Of a stretch of DNA of 64,000 nt, positions 9,296 through 20,941 are shown one piece after another. Where the stretch lies: contig JAEVHH010000002.1 in NCBI GenBank assembly GCA_017607445.1, positions 62,001 to 126,000 of the forward strand. The letters are read 5' to 3'. Every line of letters starts with the position of its first letter. The stretch's first letter is position 1. Origin of the DNA: Histoplasma ohiense (taxonomy: Eukaryota; Ascomycota; Eurotiomycetes; Onygenales; Ajellomycetaceae). The position numbers and the translations under genes were made by a program. The notes under the pieces are model-generated. The model worked only from the letters and a program-made list of their open reading frames with translations. It made no database searches and was not told where the DNA came from.

Positions 9296-9809
9296 GGAGG
9301 GGTTATTCGAAGGGATTCGATGAGGGATTTGAGGGACGATGGATTCGAATTGATGGGGTATGCACTAGTCAATTGTGCCGAGGTATCTTTTTGTTACTTG
9401 GCAGGCACGTGTGGCTGGGAGGTACTCAGGGGGGACTTGGCACGGGTGCGTTGGAACACGAAAATCGATCAGAGTTTTCCCAAACAGAGAATCAGGAATA
9501 ACTCAAGCAACTGCAGATCAAATTGAATAAGATTTTAACAGATTATCAATATAAAATAGATCTATCTGTGATCAAAATCTGAGTTGATTTGACTCAGTAT
9601 TGATGGAGTAATTGGATGAACTGTTGAAGATCTGCTCAAGCAGATGCCAAAACACTATTCATCAAATATCTCCCTCAAAACCTCATCAAATCTTTTCAAA
9701 TTTGCAGCAGTTACTGATGGAGGCAGCAGGAATCGATTGAGGGTACTCGCGTTGTCTAATTCGAAGAATTGGGCTCATTCGGGGTTTTGCTCGTTGAGAT
9801 GTTGATCGA
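9296..9809. other. Unassigned segment between LINE and B1
   Basis: Two short CpG-bearing patches (about 9296-9500 and 9715-9809) surround a CpG-free middle. Plus-strand ORFs of 119 and 68 codons overlap in different frames and show no motif; I do not call them genes. B1 homology begins abruptly at about 9810. May be LINE 5' end, or remnant single-copy DNA. Confidence 0.3.
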
Positions 9810-10659
9810 TCATTATTTCATTCAATCTCTGATAATCCATGCAAAGACACAGAGTTTCATCTTTCTTCAGTGTAAATAACACTGACACATCAGCTGAGCT
9901 TTTGAATGAACATATTCAATTCTTCTCTAATGTCTTTTTGATATATTCTCGGAGGACAGAGAGTTCTTGAGGTGATAAGTTATATATCAGTTGATATGGG
10001 GATTTCTTGCCAGGTTTGAGCTCTATGACATGATCATGAGATGCATGTTCTGCATCAGATATGTCTTCTCAGAATACATCAAGATAATCTTTATAATCAT
10101 CTGGGATATTTGGCTCAGTTGCTGCACTCACAGCTTGTAATGATAAGGCAGTGAATATAATATTGCCATCATCAATTAGTATTGTGAATTCTTTAGCAGT
10201 ATCCAGGTGCACATGATTAATATTCAACACTTTTCTATAGATTCAGCATCTTCACACTCAGTTGATATCAGAGTTCACAGCTTTCAATCATGGCATGCTC
10301 AAAATTACATCATATCTGCTAATGTCAGCCTCTTTGAAATGGTGGAATTCTTCTCAGAGAATGTGTTCATCATCAATAATCTTCATTGCAGTTCTTTGTT
10401 GTTCATATGATTTAATCTTATGATTATCAACTGCTTCCACTACTTTTGGTTTATCTTCTGTCTTTGAGAAATATTTTGATGTCCAGATGTGGGACACAAA
10501 GTTCACATCTGCATCAGAATCCACTAGCATTCACACCATCAACCATCCCACTTCTGTCAGCATTCATGTATTCATCATCAATAATCATTTATCTTGCAGT
10601 CTAGTTGTTCATACTTCCAATGCAGCAGCTGCTTCTATGATTGGAATTGTTGATTTTTT
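9810..10659 (-). pseudogene. pol: B1 pol, N-terminal fragment
   Basis: Protease region and the beginning of RT (block homologous to 'LCMDYQELNEIT' of B3) in the -1 frame relative to gag. Ends at the 9810 breakpoint. Confidence 0.7.
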
Positions 10660-11693
10660 GCTTGTCAAACTTGGTTGCACTTTTTGAGGTGTAACATTCA
10701 ACAATCATTTGCAACATGATCCTTCTTATGACAGTGAGAACACTTCTTCATTTAGTTATATTTATCTTTCTTGATTTGTTCAGTTGAATCTGTTTGTTCC
10801 TCTCATTTCCTCTTGTTCTGACAGTTGCTAGATTTATCAGAGTGATGCTGATTTTCTATGAATATCACAGGTCTTCCTTTGTGGATAGCACACTGTTGCT
10901 CTGACATATTTTTCTCAAGAGTCTGTAGAGTTCAAAGCAACTCTTCATAGTTCTGAGGCTTCTGATTTCAACAGTTGAGTTCTGTGTGTAATACCTTCAA
11001 CATTTTACTACACAAGTTATCCATTCTTTGTTCTTTGCTATATGGAGGTAAGTAGTATTCCCAGTCTTTGAGATATTTAGAGAAATTGCATATCAATTGC
11101 CATTCTTATTGCTTTGTATCTTGAAACTTTTGACTCATCAATCAGTGCTGGTTCTGTGGATTGTTAATTTGCATTTCTAGATGTGATAACATATCATCAA
11201 AAGTCAACAGTGTTGCTCCTCCATGTCTCTCATACAATGATACAAAATTCAACCATTTCTGCTTAACATGGGCATCAAGATAGAGTTTAGCATCATTTAT
11301 CTTGTGTTCTTCCTTTCAATAATATCAGCAGTGATGTGTAAAGAGAGTCAACATGCAATCTTTATAGTCCTTGAATTCTAACATATTTTTTCCTCAATAA
11401 TAGTCTTTAATCTTCAATCTCAGTGGTGTTTCATTATCATCATCTGTATCATTCACAGATCGATTTTGTGGTGGTTCTGTGGTGGTATTCTGAGTTAATT
11501 GAAGCTTGATGAGAGTATCTCCATGAATCTGCACTTCCAACTTGTTGAGCTGCTGTTGTGCATGCAGAATAGCTAATTGCTGCTCTCATTCACAGATTTG
11601 ATCATTCAACTGTTGCAAACACACATTGTGATCATCAGAGGCAGTAGAGGATTCAGGTTGATTTTCAAGAAATCTTGCATGTGTTGAGACCAT
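10635..11693 (-). pseudogene. gag: B1 gag (degenerate)
   Basis: Same 1059-nt span (353 codons with TAG) as in B2, B3 and B4, so no net indel, but interrupted by TGA codons. The slippery run is A AAA AAT (minus, plus-strand 10653-10659), one C-to-T change from the AAAAAAC of B2/B3. Encodes particle protein with a CCHC knuckle. Confidence 0.8.
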
Positions 11694-11779
11694 CTTGTGT
11701 GTTTTAACTAATGTTGCATGCTTTATTGTAGATGTGCATAACAACAGACCACTCAAATAAAGTTATGAGTGATTAGAAT

Positions 11780-12050
11780 TGTAAGAGATGGTTGTAGGTA
11801 TAATTATGAGAGTAGTGTGAAGTATGCATGTAGGATGTTAAGAAGGTAGCAATCTCTATTATTCAAAGCTAATCACTGATCTTCTAATATCTACAGATAT
11901 CAGTGAGCATTATATAGGCGATCATCATGCACTATGGCTGCCTATGATGCCATGCACTATGTCCCTCCTCATTAATTCTGGCATGTTCTGTGTTCTTCTA
12001 TCGCCACATAGCTATTTTCTAATATAGATATCTCCGTTGCGTCTATTACA
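11780..12050 (-). repeat. B1 5' LTR (271 bp)
   Basis: Reverse complement of the B LTR, TGTAATAGACGC...CTCTTACA, same length as the LTRs of B2, B3 and B4. Confidence 0.9.
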
Positions 12051-12054
12051 GATT

Positions 12055-12654
12055 ATGGCCTCAGATCTTGTCAACTGGCCTGGAAAACCTGGCTTCTTCA
12101 AAGCAATTGATTTAGACATGGAGCATCTTAATGATAGTTGCAAGCTGAAGATGAAATGTTACAAAAATTCAACAAAGAATATCTATTTTATATTTGATTG
12201 AGTCTGTCTGTTCAACACATAGATTCATCAGCTACAGCAGATTTTAGAGTCTATCTTTGAACACCCACTTACTGAAGAACATACAAGTGCTGTCACTAAG
12301 CTAGAGATTTTCTCTATGGCTAGAAGTCTGTTGAAGAATGGTTACATCTCACCTTGAGATTTGCTTTTACTGTCAAAAAAATGTATGTTTGACTCCTTGG
12401 ATATACTTACAATTGGAGTGGAGAATTTGGAGAAGAAGATTGAGCACTTTAATCAAGCATGGATTCAGCAGCAATCTGTATCAACAAATTTGAATTTTGA
12501 TGATATAATCATCAATGCTGAAATTGAGGTTTATTCCAAGGAATTCAATGATAATAGAGAGCAAGAATCTATCTTCATTGAAAATACACTATCTTTATCT
12601 ACTATAAATAATTCATCAGATATATCAGAACCAATTTTGAAGGAAAATAATTAA
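12055..12654 (+). pseudogene. Degenerate gene of unknown function
   Basis: From ATG 12055 one frame runs 199 codons to TAA, broken only by TGA, TAG and TGA codons explicable by C-to-T or G-to-A change. It begins 'MASDLVNWPGKPGFFKAIDL' and includes an uninterrupted 97-codon stretch from 12361 with an acidic, Gln/Asn-rich C-terminus. The opening block vaguely recalls fungal proteins annotated DUF6589, often repeat-associated, but I cannot establish this. It lies between the B1 LTR and the B2 insertion; 12655-12895 has no further gene. Confidence 0.45.
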
Positions 12655-12900
12655 AATAGATAAATGAATTGTTACATAGTTTTACAGTGTTATTTGATAT
12701 AACTAAGTTTAGTTAGTTAACTGTATGTTAACTTTTTGCTGATCAATATATTAGTAATTTGAACTTCTGCATTGTTCTGTCAACTTGTGAGTCAATCAAA
12801 TATCAAGGTTCAAAACCAACATGACTAACATCTGACAAATTTTTTTTTGAAGATAGCATTTCTCAACATCAACTAATTTATATTTACAACTGATACTTGT

Positions 12901-13171
12901 TGTAATAGGCGCAACGGAGATATCTATATTAGGAAATAGCTATGTGGCGATAGAAGAACACAGAACACGCCAGAATTAATGAAGAGGGACATAGCACACG
13001 GCACCATAGGCGGCTGTAGTGCGTGGTGGTCGCCTATATAATGCTTGCTGATATCTGTAGATATTAGGAGATCAGTGATTAGCTTTGAATAATAGAGATT
13101 GCTACCTTCTTAACATTCTATGTGTGTACTTCACACTACTCCCATAATTATATCTACAACCATCTCTTACA
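12901..13171 (+). repeat. B2 5' LTR
   Basis: TGTAATAGGCGCAACGG...CTCTTACA, 271 bp. It keeps several CpGs that are TG or CA in the 3' LTR, so mutation differs between the two ends. TATATA box at 13035-13040. Confidence 0.92.
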
Positions 13172-13174
13172 ATT

Positions 13175-13183
13175 CTAATCACT
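13175..13183 (+). promoter_or_regulatory. Probable self-priming site of B2
   Basis: CTAATCACT, 3 nt after the LTR, is the reverse complement of AGTGATTAG at 13074-13082 in the LTR, which lies about 35-40 bp after the TATA box, where transcripts would start. Shorter (9 bp) than in A1, hence less certain. Confidence 0.5.
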
Positions 13184-13276
13184 CTAAACTTTATTTGAGT
13201 GGTCTGTTGTTACGCACACCTACAATAAAGCACGCAATATTAGTTAAAACACGCAACATTAGTTAAAACATGCAAG

Positions 13277-14335
13277 ATGGTTTCAACATGTGCAAGATCC
13301 CTTGAAAACCAACCTGAATCTTCTACTGCCTCCAATGATCACAATGTGCATTTGCAACAGTTGAATGATCAAATTTGTGAATGAGAGCAGCAATTAGCTA
13401 TTCTGCATGCACAACAGCAGCTCAATGAGTTGGAAGTGCAGATTCATGGAGATACTCTCATCAAGTCTCAATTAATCCAGAATATCATCACAGAACCACC
13501 GCAAAATCGATCTGTGAACAATACAGATGATGATAATAAAACACCACTGAGGTTGAAGATTAAGGACTATTATTGAGGAAAAAATATGTTAGAATTCAAG
13601 GACTATAAAGATCGCATGTTGACTCTCTTTATACACCACTGCTGGTATTATTGAAAGGAAGAACACAAGATAAATGATGCTAAACTCTATCTTGATGCTC
13701 ATGTTAAGCAGAAATGGTTGAATTTTGTATCATTGTATGAGAGATGTGGAGGAGCAACACTGTTGACTTTTGATGATATGTTATCACATCTAGAAATGCA
13801 AATTAACAATCCACAGAACCAGCACTGATTGGTGAGCTAAAAATTTCAAGATGCAAAGCAACAAGAATGGCAATTGATACATGATTTCTCTAAATATCTT
13901 GAAGACTGGGAATACTACTTACCCCCATATAGCAAAGAACAAAGAATGGATAACTTGTGTAGTAAGGCATTGAAGATATTATGCACTGAACTCAACTGTT
14001 GAAATCAAGAGCCTCAGAACTACAAAGAGTTGCTTTGAACTCTACAGACTCTTGAGGAAAATATGCTGAAGTGACAGTGTGCTATTTGCAAAGAAAGATC
14101 TGTGATATTTGTAGGGAATCAGTGTTGTTCTGATAAATCTAGCAATCATTGGAACAAGAGGAAATGAGTGGAACAAATGAGTTCAACTGAACAAATCAAG
14201 AAAGATAAATATAACTGAATGAAGGAGTGTTCTCACTGTCATAAGAAGGGTTATATTGCAAATGATTGTTGGATGTTATATCTTGAAAAGTGCAACCAAG
14301 TTTGACAAGCAAAAAACCAGCAATTCCAATTGTAG
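13277..14335 (+). pseudogene. gag: B2 gag (degenerate)
   Basis: 353 codons including TAG at 14333-14335, which is conserved in all four B copies and so is the real gag stop. Gln-rich N-terminal coil ('HAQQQLNELEVQI'), central capsid-like region and a C-terminal knuckle 'CSHCHKKGYIANDC', where the zinc-binding His is changed to Tyr (B3 keeps His). Several in-frame TGA codons make it non-functional. Confidence 0.85.
14311..14317 (+). promoter_or_regulatory. -1 frameshift heptamer A AAA AAC (B2)
   Basis: AAAAAAC is in the right phase (codons AAA 14312-14314, AAC 14315-14317) for a -1 slip into the pol frame, six codons before the gag stop. Also present in B3 at 38429-38435; B1 and B4 have AAAAAAT. 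I see no convincing strong stem downstream. Confidence 0.65.
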
Positions 14336-17300
14336 AAGCAGCTGCTGCATTGAGAATATGAACAACTAGGCTGTGAGATAAATGATTATTGGTGATGAAT
14401 ATGTGGATGCTGACAGAAGTGGGATGGTCGATGGTGTGGACACTAGTGGATTCTGGCACAGATGTGAACTTTGTATCCCACACCTGGGCATCAAAATATT
14501 TCTTGAAGGCAGAAGGTAAACCAAAAGTAGTGGAAGCAGTTGATAATCATAAGATTAAATCATATGAACAACAAAGAGCTGCAATGAAGATTATTGATGA
14601 CAAACATATCCTTTGAGAAGGATTCCACCATTTCAAAGAGGCTGATATTAGTGGATATGATGTAATTTTGGGCATGTCTTGATTGGAAGCTGTGAACTCT
14701 GATATCAACTGGGTGTGAAGATGCTGAATCTATAGAAAAGTGTTGAATATTAACCATGTGCATCTGGATACTGCTAAAGAATTCACAACACTAATTGATG
14801 ATGGCAATATTATATTTGCTGTCTTACCATTACAAGCTGCGAGTGCAGCAACTGAGCCAAATATCCCAGATGATTATAAAGATTATCTTGATGTATTTCA
14901 AGAAGACATATCTGATGTGGAACATGCATCTCATGATCATGCCATAGAGCTCAAACCTGGCAAGAAACCCTCATATCAACTGATATATAATCTATCACCT
15001 CAAGAACTCTCTGTCCTCTGAGAATATATTGAAAAGGCATTAGAGAAGAATTGGATACGTCCGTCCAAGAGCTCAGCCGATGCGCCAGTATTATTCATGC
15101 TCAAGAAAGATGGAACCCTGCATCTTTGCATGAATTATTGAGAATTGAATGAAATAACAGTCAAGAATCAATACCCACTGCCCTTGATAAGTGAAATACT
15201 TGATAGGTTAGCAGGTGCCAAGATATATACACAACTGAACCTCAGAGATGCATATCATAGAATTCACATATGAGTGAGGGATGAATGGAAAACAGCATTT
15301 TGAACATGATATGGACACTTTGAATATCTAGTTTTATCTTTTGGGCTAACCAATGCCCCTGCAATCTTTCAATCTTATATCAACAAAGCCCTCAGCGACC
15401 TTTTAGATGTATATTATGTGGCTTATCTTGATGATATTGTAATCTATTCAAACATGCTTGATGAACATGTCGTCCATGTTAAGAATGTGCTGGAATGGTT
15501 AAGGTGATGGAGACTATATGCCAAACTTAGTAAGTGTATGTTCCACACAACAGAAATTGGATTTTTGGGTTTTGTGATTATCATGCAGAGCATTACTGTT
15601 GAGAAACACTGTGTCAACATGATTCTAGATTGACCAGAACTGTGAACTATAAATGAATTGCAAATATTTCTAGAATTTGTCAATTTCTATCATTGATTCA
15701 TATACAAGTTCTCAATAATAACAGCACCCCTGACTGAATTGTTAAAAGGTTACAAAACAAAAAGAGGGAAGAATAACACATCTGTTCAGTTAGATGAAAA
15801 CTGCAAGCACACAATTTTGCAGTTAAAAGAATGCTTTACAAAAGCATCATTGTTGATTCACTTTGATCCACAGTGAAAACTCTGTATAGAAATGGATGGA
15901 TCTGATGTTGCAATTGCTGCAGTAATATCATAATTAATGAATGATGATCACTGGCACCTGATTGTGTTCTGGTCTAGAAAGCTCACAGAAATAGAAAGAT
16001 GTTATCAAATATATGATCTAGAAATATTGCTGATTGTAGAAGCTTTCAGGCAATGATGCCACTACTTACATGATAGCAGGCACTCAATAACTGTTTTATC
16101 TGATCATGTCAACCTCTGATGCTTCATGATGATGAAGCAGCTAAATGGATGTCAGATTTGCTGGATGGAAATGCTCTCAGCATTTGATTTTGAAATAGAG
16201 CACTGTTCTGGGAAAAATAATCCCGCAGATGCATCAAGTTGTTGCTCAGATTTTGTAAAATATGCAGCTTTCTTGATGAGGCTCTCTACTCTGCAAGAGA
16301 AGCTGTGTAAGGAGATCTTTAAGTCACTAAAGACAAAAGAAAACACAAAGTTAGATCAATGTATCAAGATGATGTGAAAAGATCTGCAAGCTAATGAAAA
16401 TTGTTGGGTGAAGAGATCTGTAGTCATCAATGACAATCACCCCTGCAGAATAAAGAACACATCTGCAGATGAGAACAAGATTGCAGATGTTATGAGGTTA
16501 AATCTAGAAACTCTGATGCTATGAATTCTAGCTGTCAAGATATTTGAGTCTGAAACAGTCTATTGTGAAGAGATAGCTGAATCTATCATTGAACTCTTAC
16601 TGCAGATTCAGAATAGAGATGCCAGCATATCTGAACTTTGCAGAAGACTAGAGATGAGTGATGCTAGTGTAGATAATCATTCAATCTGAGCAGTAGATAA
16701 AGATGATCTGTTCAGAAAAGATGATAAAGTCTATGTATCATAAAATAAAGCTGTAAGACATAAAATAATGAAAATGAACCACAATGATCCCCAAGGTGGC
16801 CATTTTGGATGTGACAAAACCATCAAAGTGATCAAACACAAGTACTTGTGGCATGGTATGAGTGATGAGATTGCAGAATATGTGAAAACTTGTGATGTTT
16901 GCCAATGTGTCAAGATACCACAGCACAAGCTGTATGGGTTGCTACAACCACATTCAGTGCCAGATAAGAAATGGCATACAATTAGCATGAACTTTATTGA
17001 AGGCCTGCCAGATAATAAAAAGGGAAGTCAAATCTATAATGCTATTGTTGTATTTGTTGATTTATTCACCAAATGAATCATAATTGTGCCCACATCTTCA
17101 GAGCTAGATGCAGAAGAACTTGTGGACATTATTGTATGAAGAATTGTGAAGAACTTTGATCTATCTGTGAACATTATTAGCAACTGAGATTCATTAATAA
17201 ATAGCAAGTTTTGATCAACATTGTGTTATCTACTCCATGTCCAACAAAAATTATCGACAGCATTCCACCCGCAAACCGACGGCCAAACAGAATGATTGAA

Positions 17301-18099
17301 TCAGATGATTGAACATTATCTTCGCACATATTGCAGCTACCAGCAAGATAATTGGATAGAATGAATTCCTCTGATGCAATGAGCATATAACAATGCCTTC
17401 CACACATTGATAAAAATGACACCATCTGAAGCAATGATCGGCCGACCAACTGAACTTCACATAGATGTGGAACCTCCAAGCACAGGTGTGTCAAAATTGA
17501 TGATGGAATAAGTGGAACAGATGAAGCAAGTGGAGAACAAGATCTGAGAATGCCTGGAAGCTGCCAAAGCAGCTGAGAAAAAGTATTACAATCAGTGTCA
17601 TATATCAAAAAGCTTTAAGATAGGGGACTGAGTAATGCTGTGTGCAAAAAATATATCCATCTTGTGACCCTCACCCAAACTAGATCATTGATTTTTGAGT
17701 CTCTTTCAAATAATTGATATCTGTGGTACACAGATGTACAAACTGAAACTCACACTGCAATATAAAGAAATTCATTCCATATTCCATGTTTTCCTTCTTG
17801 AATCATATCACACGTGCGACAGACAAATCCTGCAAGCAGAACTGATAATTATAGATATGTAAGAGGAATGAGAAGTTGAAGCTATATTAGACAAGTGTCA
17901 GTACTGCAGTCAAACACAATATCTTGTCAAATGAAAAGATTGTACAGATGCAGACAATTCTTGGGAATCTGAGGAAAACTTGATGAACAGCCAGAAGTAC
18001 TTGGAACAGTTTAATAAAATCTATCAGAAGTCAGTCAGTAAATGAAAACAAAGAAGACAACAATGACTGCTGAATATACTTATTCCACTCAGAGATTAA
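14318..18099 (+). pseudogene. pol: B2 pol with C-terminal chromodomain (degenerate)
   Basis: Frame -1 to gag. Landmarks: protease 'LVDSGTDVNF' near 14446; RT blocks 'ITVKNQYPLPLI' and 'YLDDIVIYSN' (15420s); RNase H; integrase finger ('TCDVCQ') and 'STAFHPQTDGQT' near 17260; chromodomain near 17920 ('QYLVK', then 'NSWESEENLM'). Ends TAA 18097-18099, overlapping the end of the antisense gene by a few bases. Many TGA stops at sites that are CAA or TGG in B3 or vice versa. Not functional. Confidence 0.88.
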
Positions 18100-19228
18100 A
18101 AAACAGATCTGCCTCAGCTTGGCCAGTGTCATTCAAGAAATTGTCATCAAGGCAAACCTGCTTATTATCCCAGATTTCCTCAACTGATGAAGCATGACAT
18201 TTCAATGATGACTTGAGAGCTGCAACTGATGATGTAATCATCAGAACCTCATCAATCACTGTTTCAGCTGAAGCCTCAGAAGAATCATCTTATTGAATCT
18301 CCCAGATCTTCACAGCAAAGAATCTAACCACTGCAGTCACAGTGCTCTGCAAAACATTAACATTCAAAGCATCCACATCAGTGACAATTAGATCCTCAGC
18401 AGTGTTGATAACTGTCTGAGCCAATTCAACAGCATCCACTGACATCTAATAAGAAGTTAATATTATATCATAAAAACATTTGTTTTGAATAATAACTTAC
18501 TGAAACACAGACATGCTTCATCATCAAGCAGTGCTTGCATTTTTTGCATCAACCCTCAGCAGGCTCACAATGATGGTGGGGAGATGTTGTCAAATGTTGA
18601 ATACAACAACAGCAATATGCTGCTGTGTTTCTTTCTAACACTTCAATGAGACTGTCTGCTTCCTCATCTTCGCCTACATTATTGGTCAACTCAAATAACA
18701 TACCAAGATCTTGGCCCAGTGAGGATGACACTGATGTAATAGCAGGATGTGAAAACACACTTTCTGAAATGCTGCTATAATTGAATGCCACACTCTGCTG
18801 TGACAACAGATTATCAGAGTTTATATAGAATTCTAGAACTCCATCTGCATTCTTGTAGATCTGCACATCAAGTACAAACCTCACAACAGCAGTTTGATAT
18901 GTGGCAAATCTCTCATCTGAAACTTTGTCAGAGAGCAGTATCTTGTGAAATTCATTGATCAAAGATTGACTGGTTTCATGAAAGCACTCAGGCATCTATA
19001 ATCTGTTAGCATCCATAACAACCTCAGTTTAAGAAAACTTACAGCAGCACAACTTCTATTTGATATATGGCAGATGTGACAGTGTGTTCATTCATCATTC
19101 ACAAAGCAAGAGTATACTGAGGGGTTCTGCAACCTCTCCAGACAACCCAAGCAAATGCTCTCAATGGCAGATAGCATATCACCCTCCATAGACTCCAAAC
19201 CAGCAATGGAAACAGCTGGTTCTGACAT
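18089..19228 (-). pseudogene. Antisense three-exon gene carried by element B (B2 copy)
   Basis: Exon 1 19228-19043 (62 codons, starts 'MSEPAVSIAGLESM'), intron 19042-18996 (47 nt: GTAAGT, branch-like GCTAACA, end TATAG), exon 2 18995-18501 (165 codons), intron 18500-18446 (55 nt: GTAAGT...TTAAC...TTAG), exon 3 18445-18092 (118 codons) then TGA 18089-18091. Both introns are phase 0 and the frame stays coherent: 345 codons. Exon 1 has 'ICLGCLERL' and 'CHICHISNRSC'; exon 2 ends with a Cys/His cluster ('YCCCCIQHL', 'HHHC', 'CKKCKHC'), suggesting metal binding. The few stops (exon 1 at 'NDE*', exon 2 at 18549-18551, exon 3 after 'WEIQ') are mutation-type; B3 has CAA at the second. Product unrecognised. 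Confidence 0.7.
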
Positions 19229-19771
19229 TCTATCATAACTTTAATTAGTACCAAGGCCTTATTCAAAGGAGGAGGAAAAGCAAAAGCAACAAGAAAGAAA
19301 GACAGATGTTGAAGATTGGAATCAATATTGCAATGATGATCAAAGAAATTGCAACAACACAAAACTCAACCCAAAATGGAAAATGCAATCATACAACCAA
19401 AACTTTGAATTTCACAATAAAAATTGCATAGAAAGATACAGTGTACTTTGTTTGATAAATTGATGTATTCTTTTTAAATAAAAAATCATTGATGGTGATA
19501 GTGGTGATGATTTTGTTAGAGTATGACTTTTTGATGTAAAAGTCAAAGGAAAGGGGTTCAGAAGTTGTGCCTAAATTGTGATTGAACTGCATTGACATCA
19601 GAGATGGAAAAATGTTCTTTCAAAACAGCAACACTCTGGAATTAACCTCAACAATTAATCCAGCCCAATCCTGTGAACTCTATACAATATTAACCATGCA
19701 GCACATGTTACGAACTTCACATGTTGCAGTAAGAAGCTCTGGAGACCAGGCCTTTGAAGAAGAAAGATAAT
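19229..19771. other. Spacer between antisense gene start and 3' LTR of B2
   Basis: 543 bp, the same length in B3 (43349-43891). It would contain the antisense gene's promoter and the element's purine tract (GAAGAAGAAAGATAAT, about 19756-19771). Short minus-strand ORFs here are hydrophobic but not convincing. Confidence 0.5.
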
Positions 19772-20042
19772 TGTAATAGATGCAATGGAGATATCTATAT
19801 TAGGAAATAGCTATGTGATGATAGAAGAACACAGAACATGCCAGAATTAATGAAGAGGGACATAGCACACAGCACCATAGATGGCTGTAGCGCGTGGTGG
19901 TCGCCTATATAATGCTCACTGATATCCGTAGATATTAGAAGATCAGTGATTAGCTTTGAATAATAGAGATTGCTACCTTCTTAACATTCTATGTGCGTAC
20001 TTCACACTACTCCCATAATTATACCTACAACCATCTCTTACA
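19772..20042 (+). repeat. B2 3' LTR
   Basis: 271 bp, TGTAATAGATGCAATGG...CTCTTACA; differs from the 5' LTR mainly by CG to TG/CA changes. Followed by CTTGT. Confidence 0.92.
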
Positions 20043-20160
20043 CTTGTGAAGAATGCCTGCATAGAACCTCTAACATATTCATCTATACAGATTACTTGTT
20101 TATTAGAGTTCTACTTGAAACTTTCTTCATGAAGCAGAGCAGTACAAACAAAACAGAAAT

Positions 20161-20941
20161 CTAAACAGTCAGAGCACTGCTTTCTGATGAAGAAGAAGAT
20201 GACTTCATCAGCAGCAACTGATGTAGCTGTGACAGTGGAGATGTGCAGAGGTTCTTGAGCTTGTATTTGAAGATGCTACATCTGCCTTTGCATGCAGCAA
20301 CCCAGCAGTGAGAATAAGAATCCCCAGGCTTGACTATCTGAACTCTTCTCTTCTTGAAGTACACTCAACATTTCTCACTGTTCTCTTGACAGACAGCACA
20401 TCTGTCCTCCCCCAGCAGCTGCTCATTCAGCTCTATCTCCATTATCTGATCAATATAGCCTCATACCCTCTGCTTCTGAGGAGAGAAGCACTGGAACTCC
20501 TCATGGAAGACTGACCACCATTTCTCTGATTCCTGGGGCTGGTAGGTTGATGAGCTTTTGCTCATCAATCAATTTCAACCTCATCTTGACTGACTTGCCA
20601 GCTGTGCCTGCTCCCAACAGACACAGCTGATGGACAGAGTGTTGAGGAGAAGGAGGGCATCATATGATGTTGTTGATGAGGGGGGAGTTGCTGGTGGTGG
20701 GGGGGGGGAGTGAGGGCCCAACACAGAGGACAGCTGGGAGGGCAGAGGGGGGATGTCATCAGCATTGGGGACAGAGAGAAGAAGCTAATATAACATGTCA
20801 GTGATTGATTCTTTCTTTATCATATATCTCATTCAAATTCATATTGCTTACTTGATTGATTCCAATGGAACTCCTTTCTCTGCAAAGAACAGAGGAGAGA
20901 AGGAGCTGAAGAAAGAGAGTGGAGACTGAGAACAAGAGCTG
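20161..20941 (-). pseudogene. Degenerate spliced gene with Cys-rich segment, unknown function
   Basis: A candidate exon (20941-20852), an intron (20851-20785: donor GTAAGC, end TATTAG) and a Pro/Ser-rich exon ('NADDIPPLPSQLSSVLGPHS') are followed, after a probable 1-nt frameshift near 20536, by a frame to 20161. That frame contains 'ESEKWWSVFHEEF', 'RCAVCQENSEKC' and 'SYSHCWVAACKGRC' and ends in a Ser-rich tail. Two in-frame TGA codons fit mutation of CGA. The Cys spacing suggests a metal-binding fold, but I cannot match a family. It belongs to the locus that B2 and A2 invaded. Confidence 0.45.

Larger units (their letters stand above)
9810..12050 (-). mobile_element. B1: 5' part of Ty3/gypsy family B, mutated
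   Basis: Minus-strand copy holding 5' LTR (11780-12050), gag and pol up to the RT motif 'YQELNEI'. Homology to B2/B3 stops at about 9810, so RNase H, integrase and 3' LTR are missing. Frames carry many TGA stops. Confidence 0.85.
12901..20042 (+). mobile_element. B2: full-length Ty3/gypsy family B, mutated
   Basis: 7142 bp with 271-bp LTRs, flanked by CTTGT (12896-12900 and 20043-20047). Order: LTR, self-priming site, gag, -1 slip site, pol with chromodomain, then an antisense spliced gene (18089-19228), an untranslated spacer, purine tract and LTR. Stops are mostly TGA. The 1.67 kb between pol and 3' LTR is unusual for a Ty3/gypsy element. Confidence 0.92.

Noticed and set aside
9142..9501. 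119- and 68-codon ORFs in the CpG-bearing patch
   Set aside because: Overlapping in different frames, no motif or second copy to show constraint.
14318..14360. Strong frameshift-stimulating hairpin after the B slip site
   Set aside because: Only short palindromes (GCAGCTGC, CAATTCCAATTG) are visible; none convincing at a proper spacing.
13277..18099. Reassignment of TGA to a sense codon, since TGA interrupts otherwise good frames everywhere
   Set aside because: TGA replaces both CGA/CAA and TGG positions when copies are compared, and unmutated A1 and the island genes use TGG and CGA normally. C-to-T mutation explains it.
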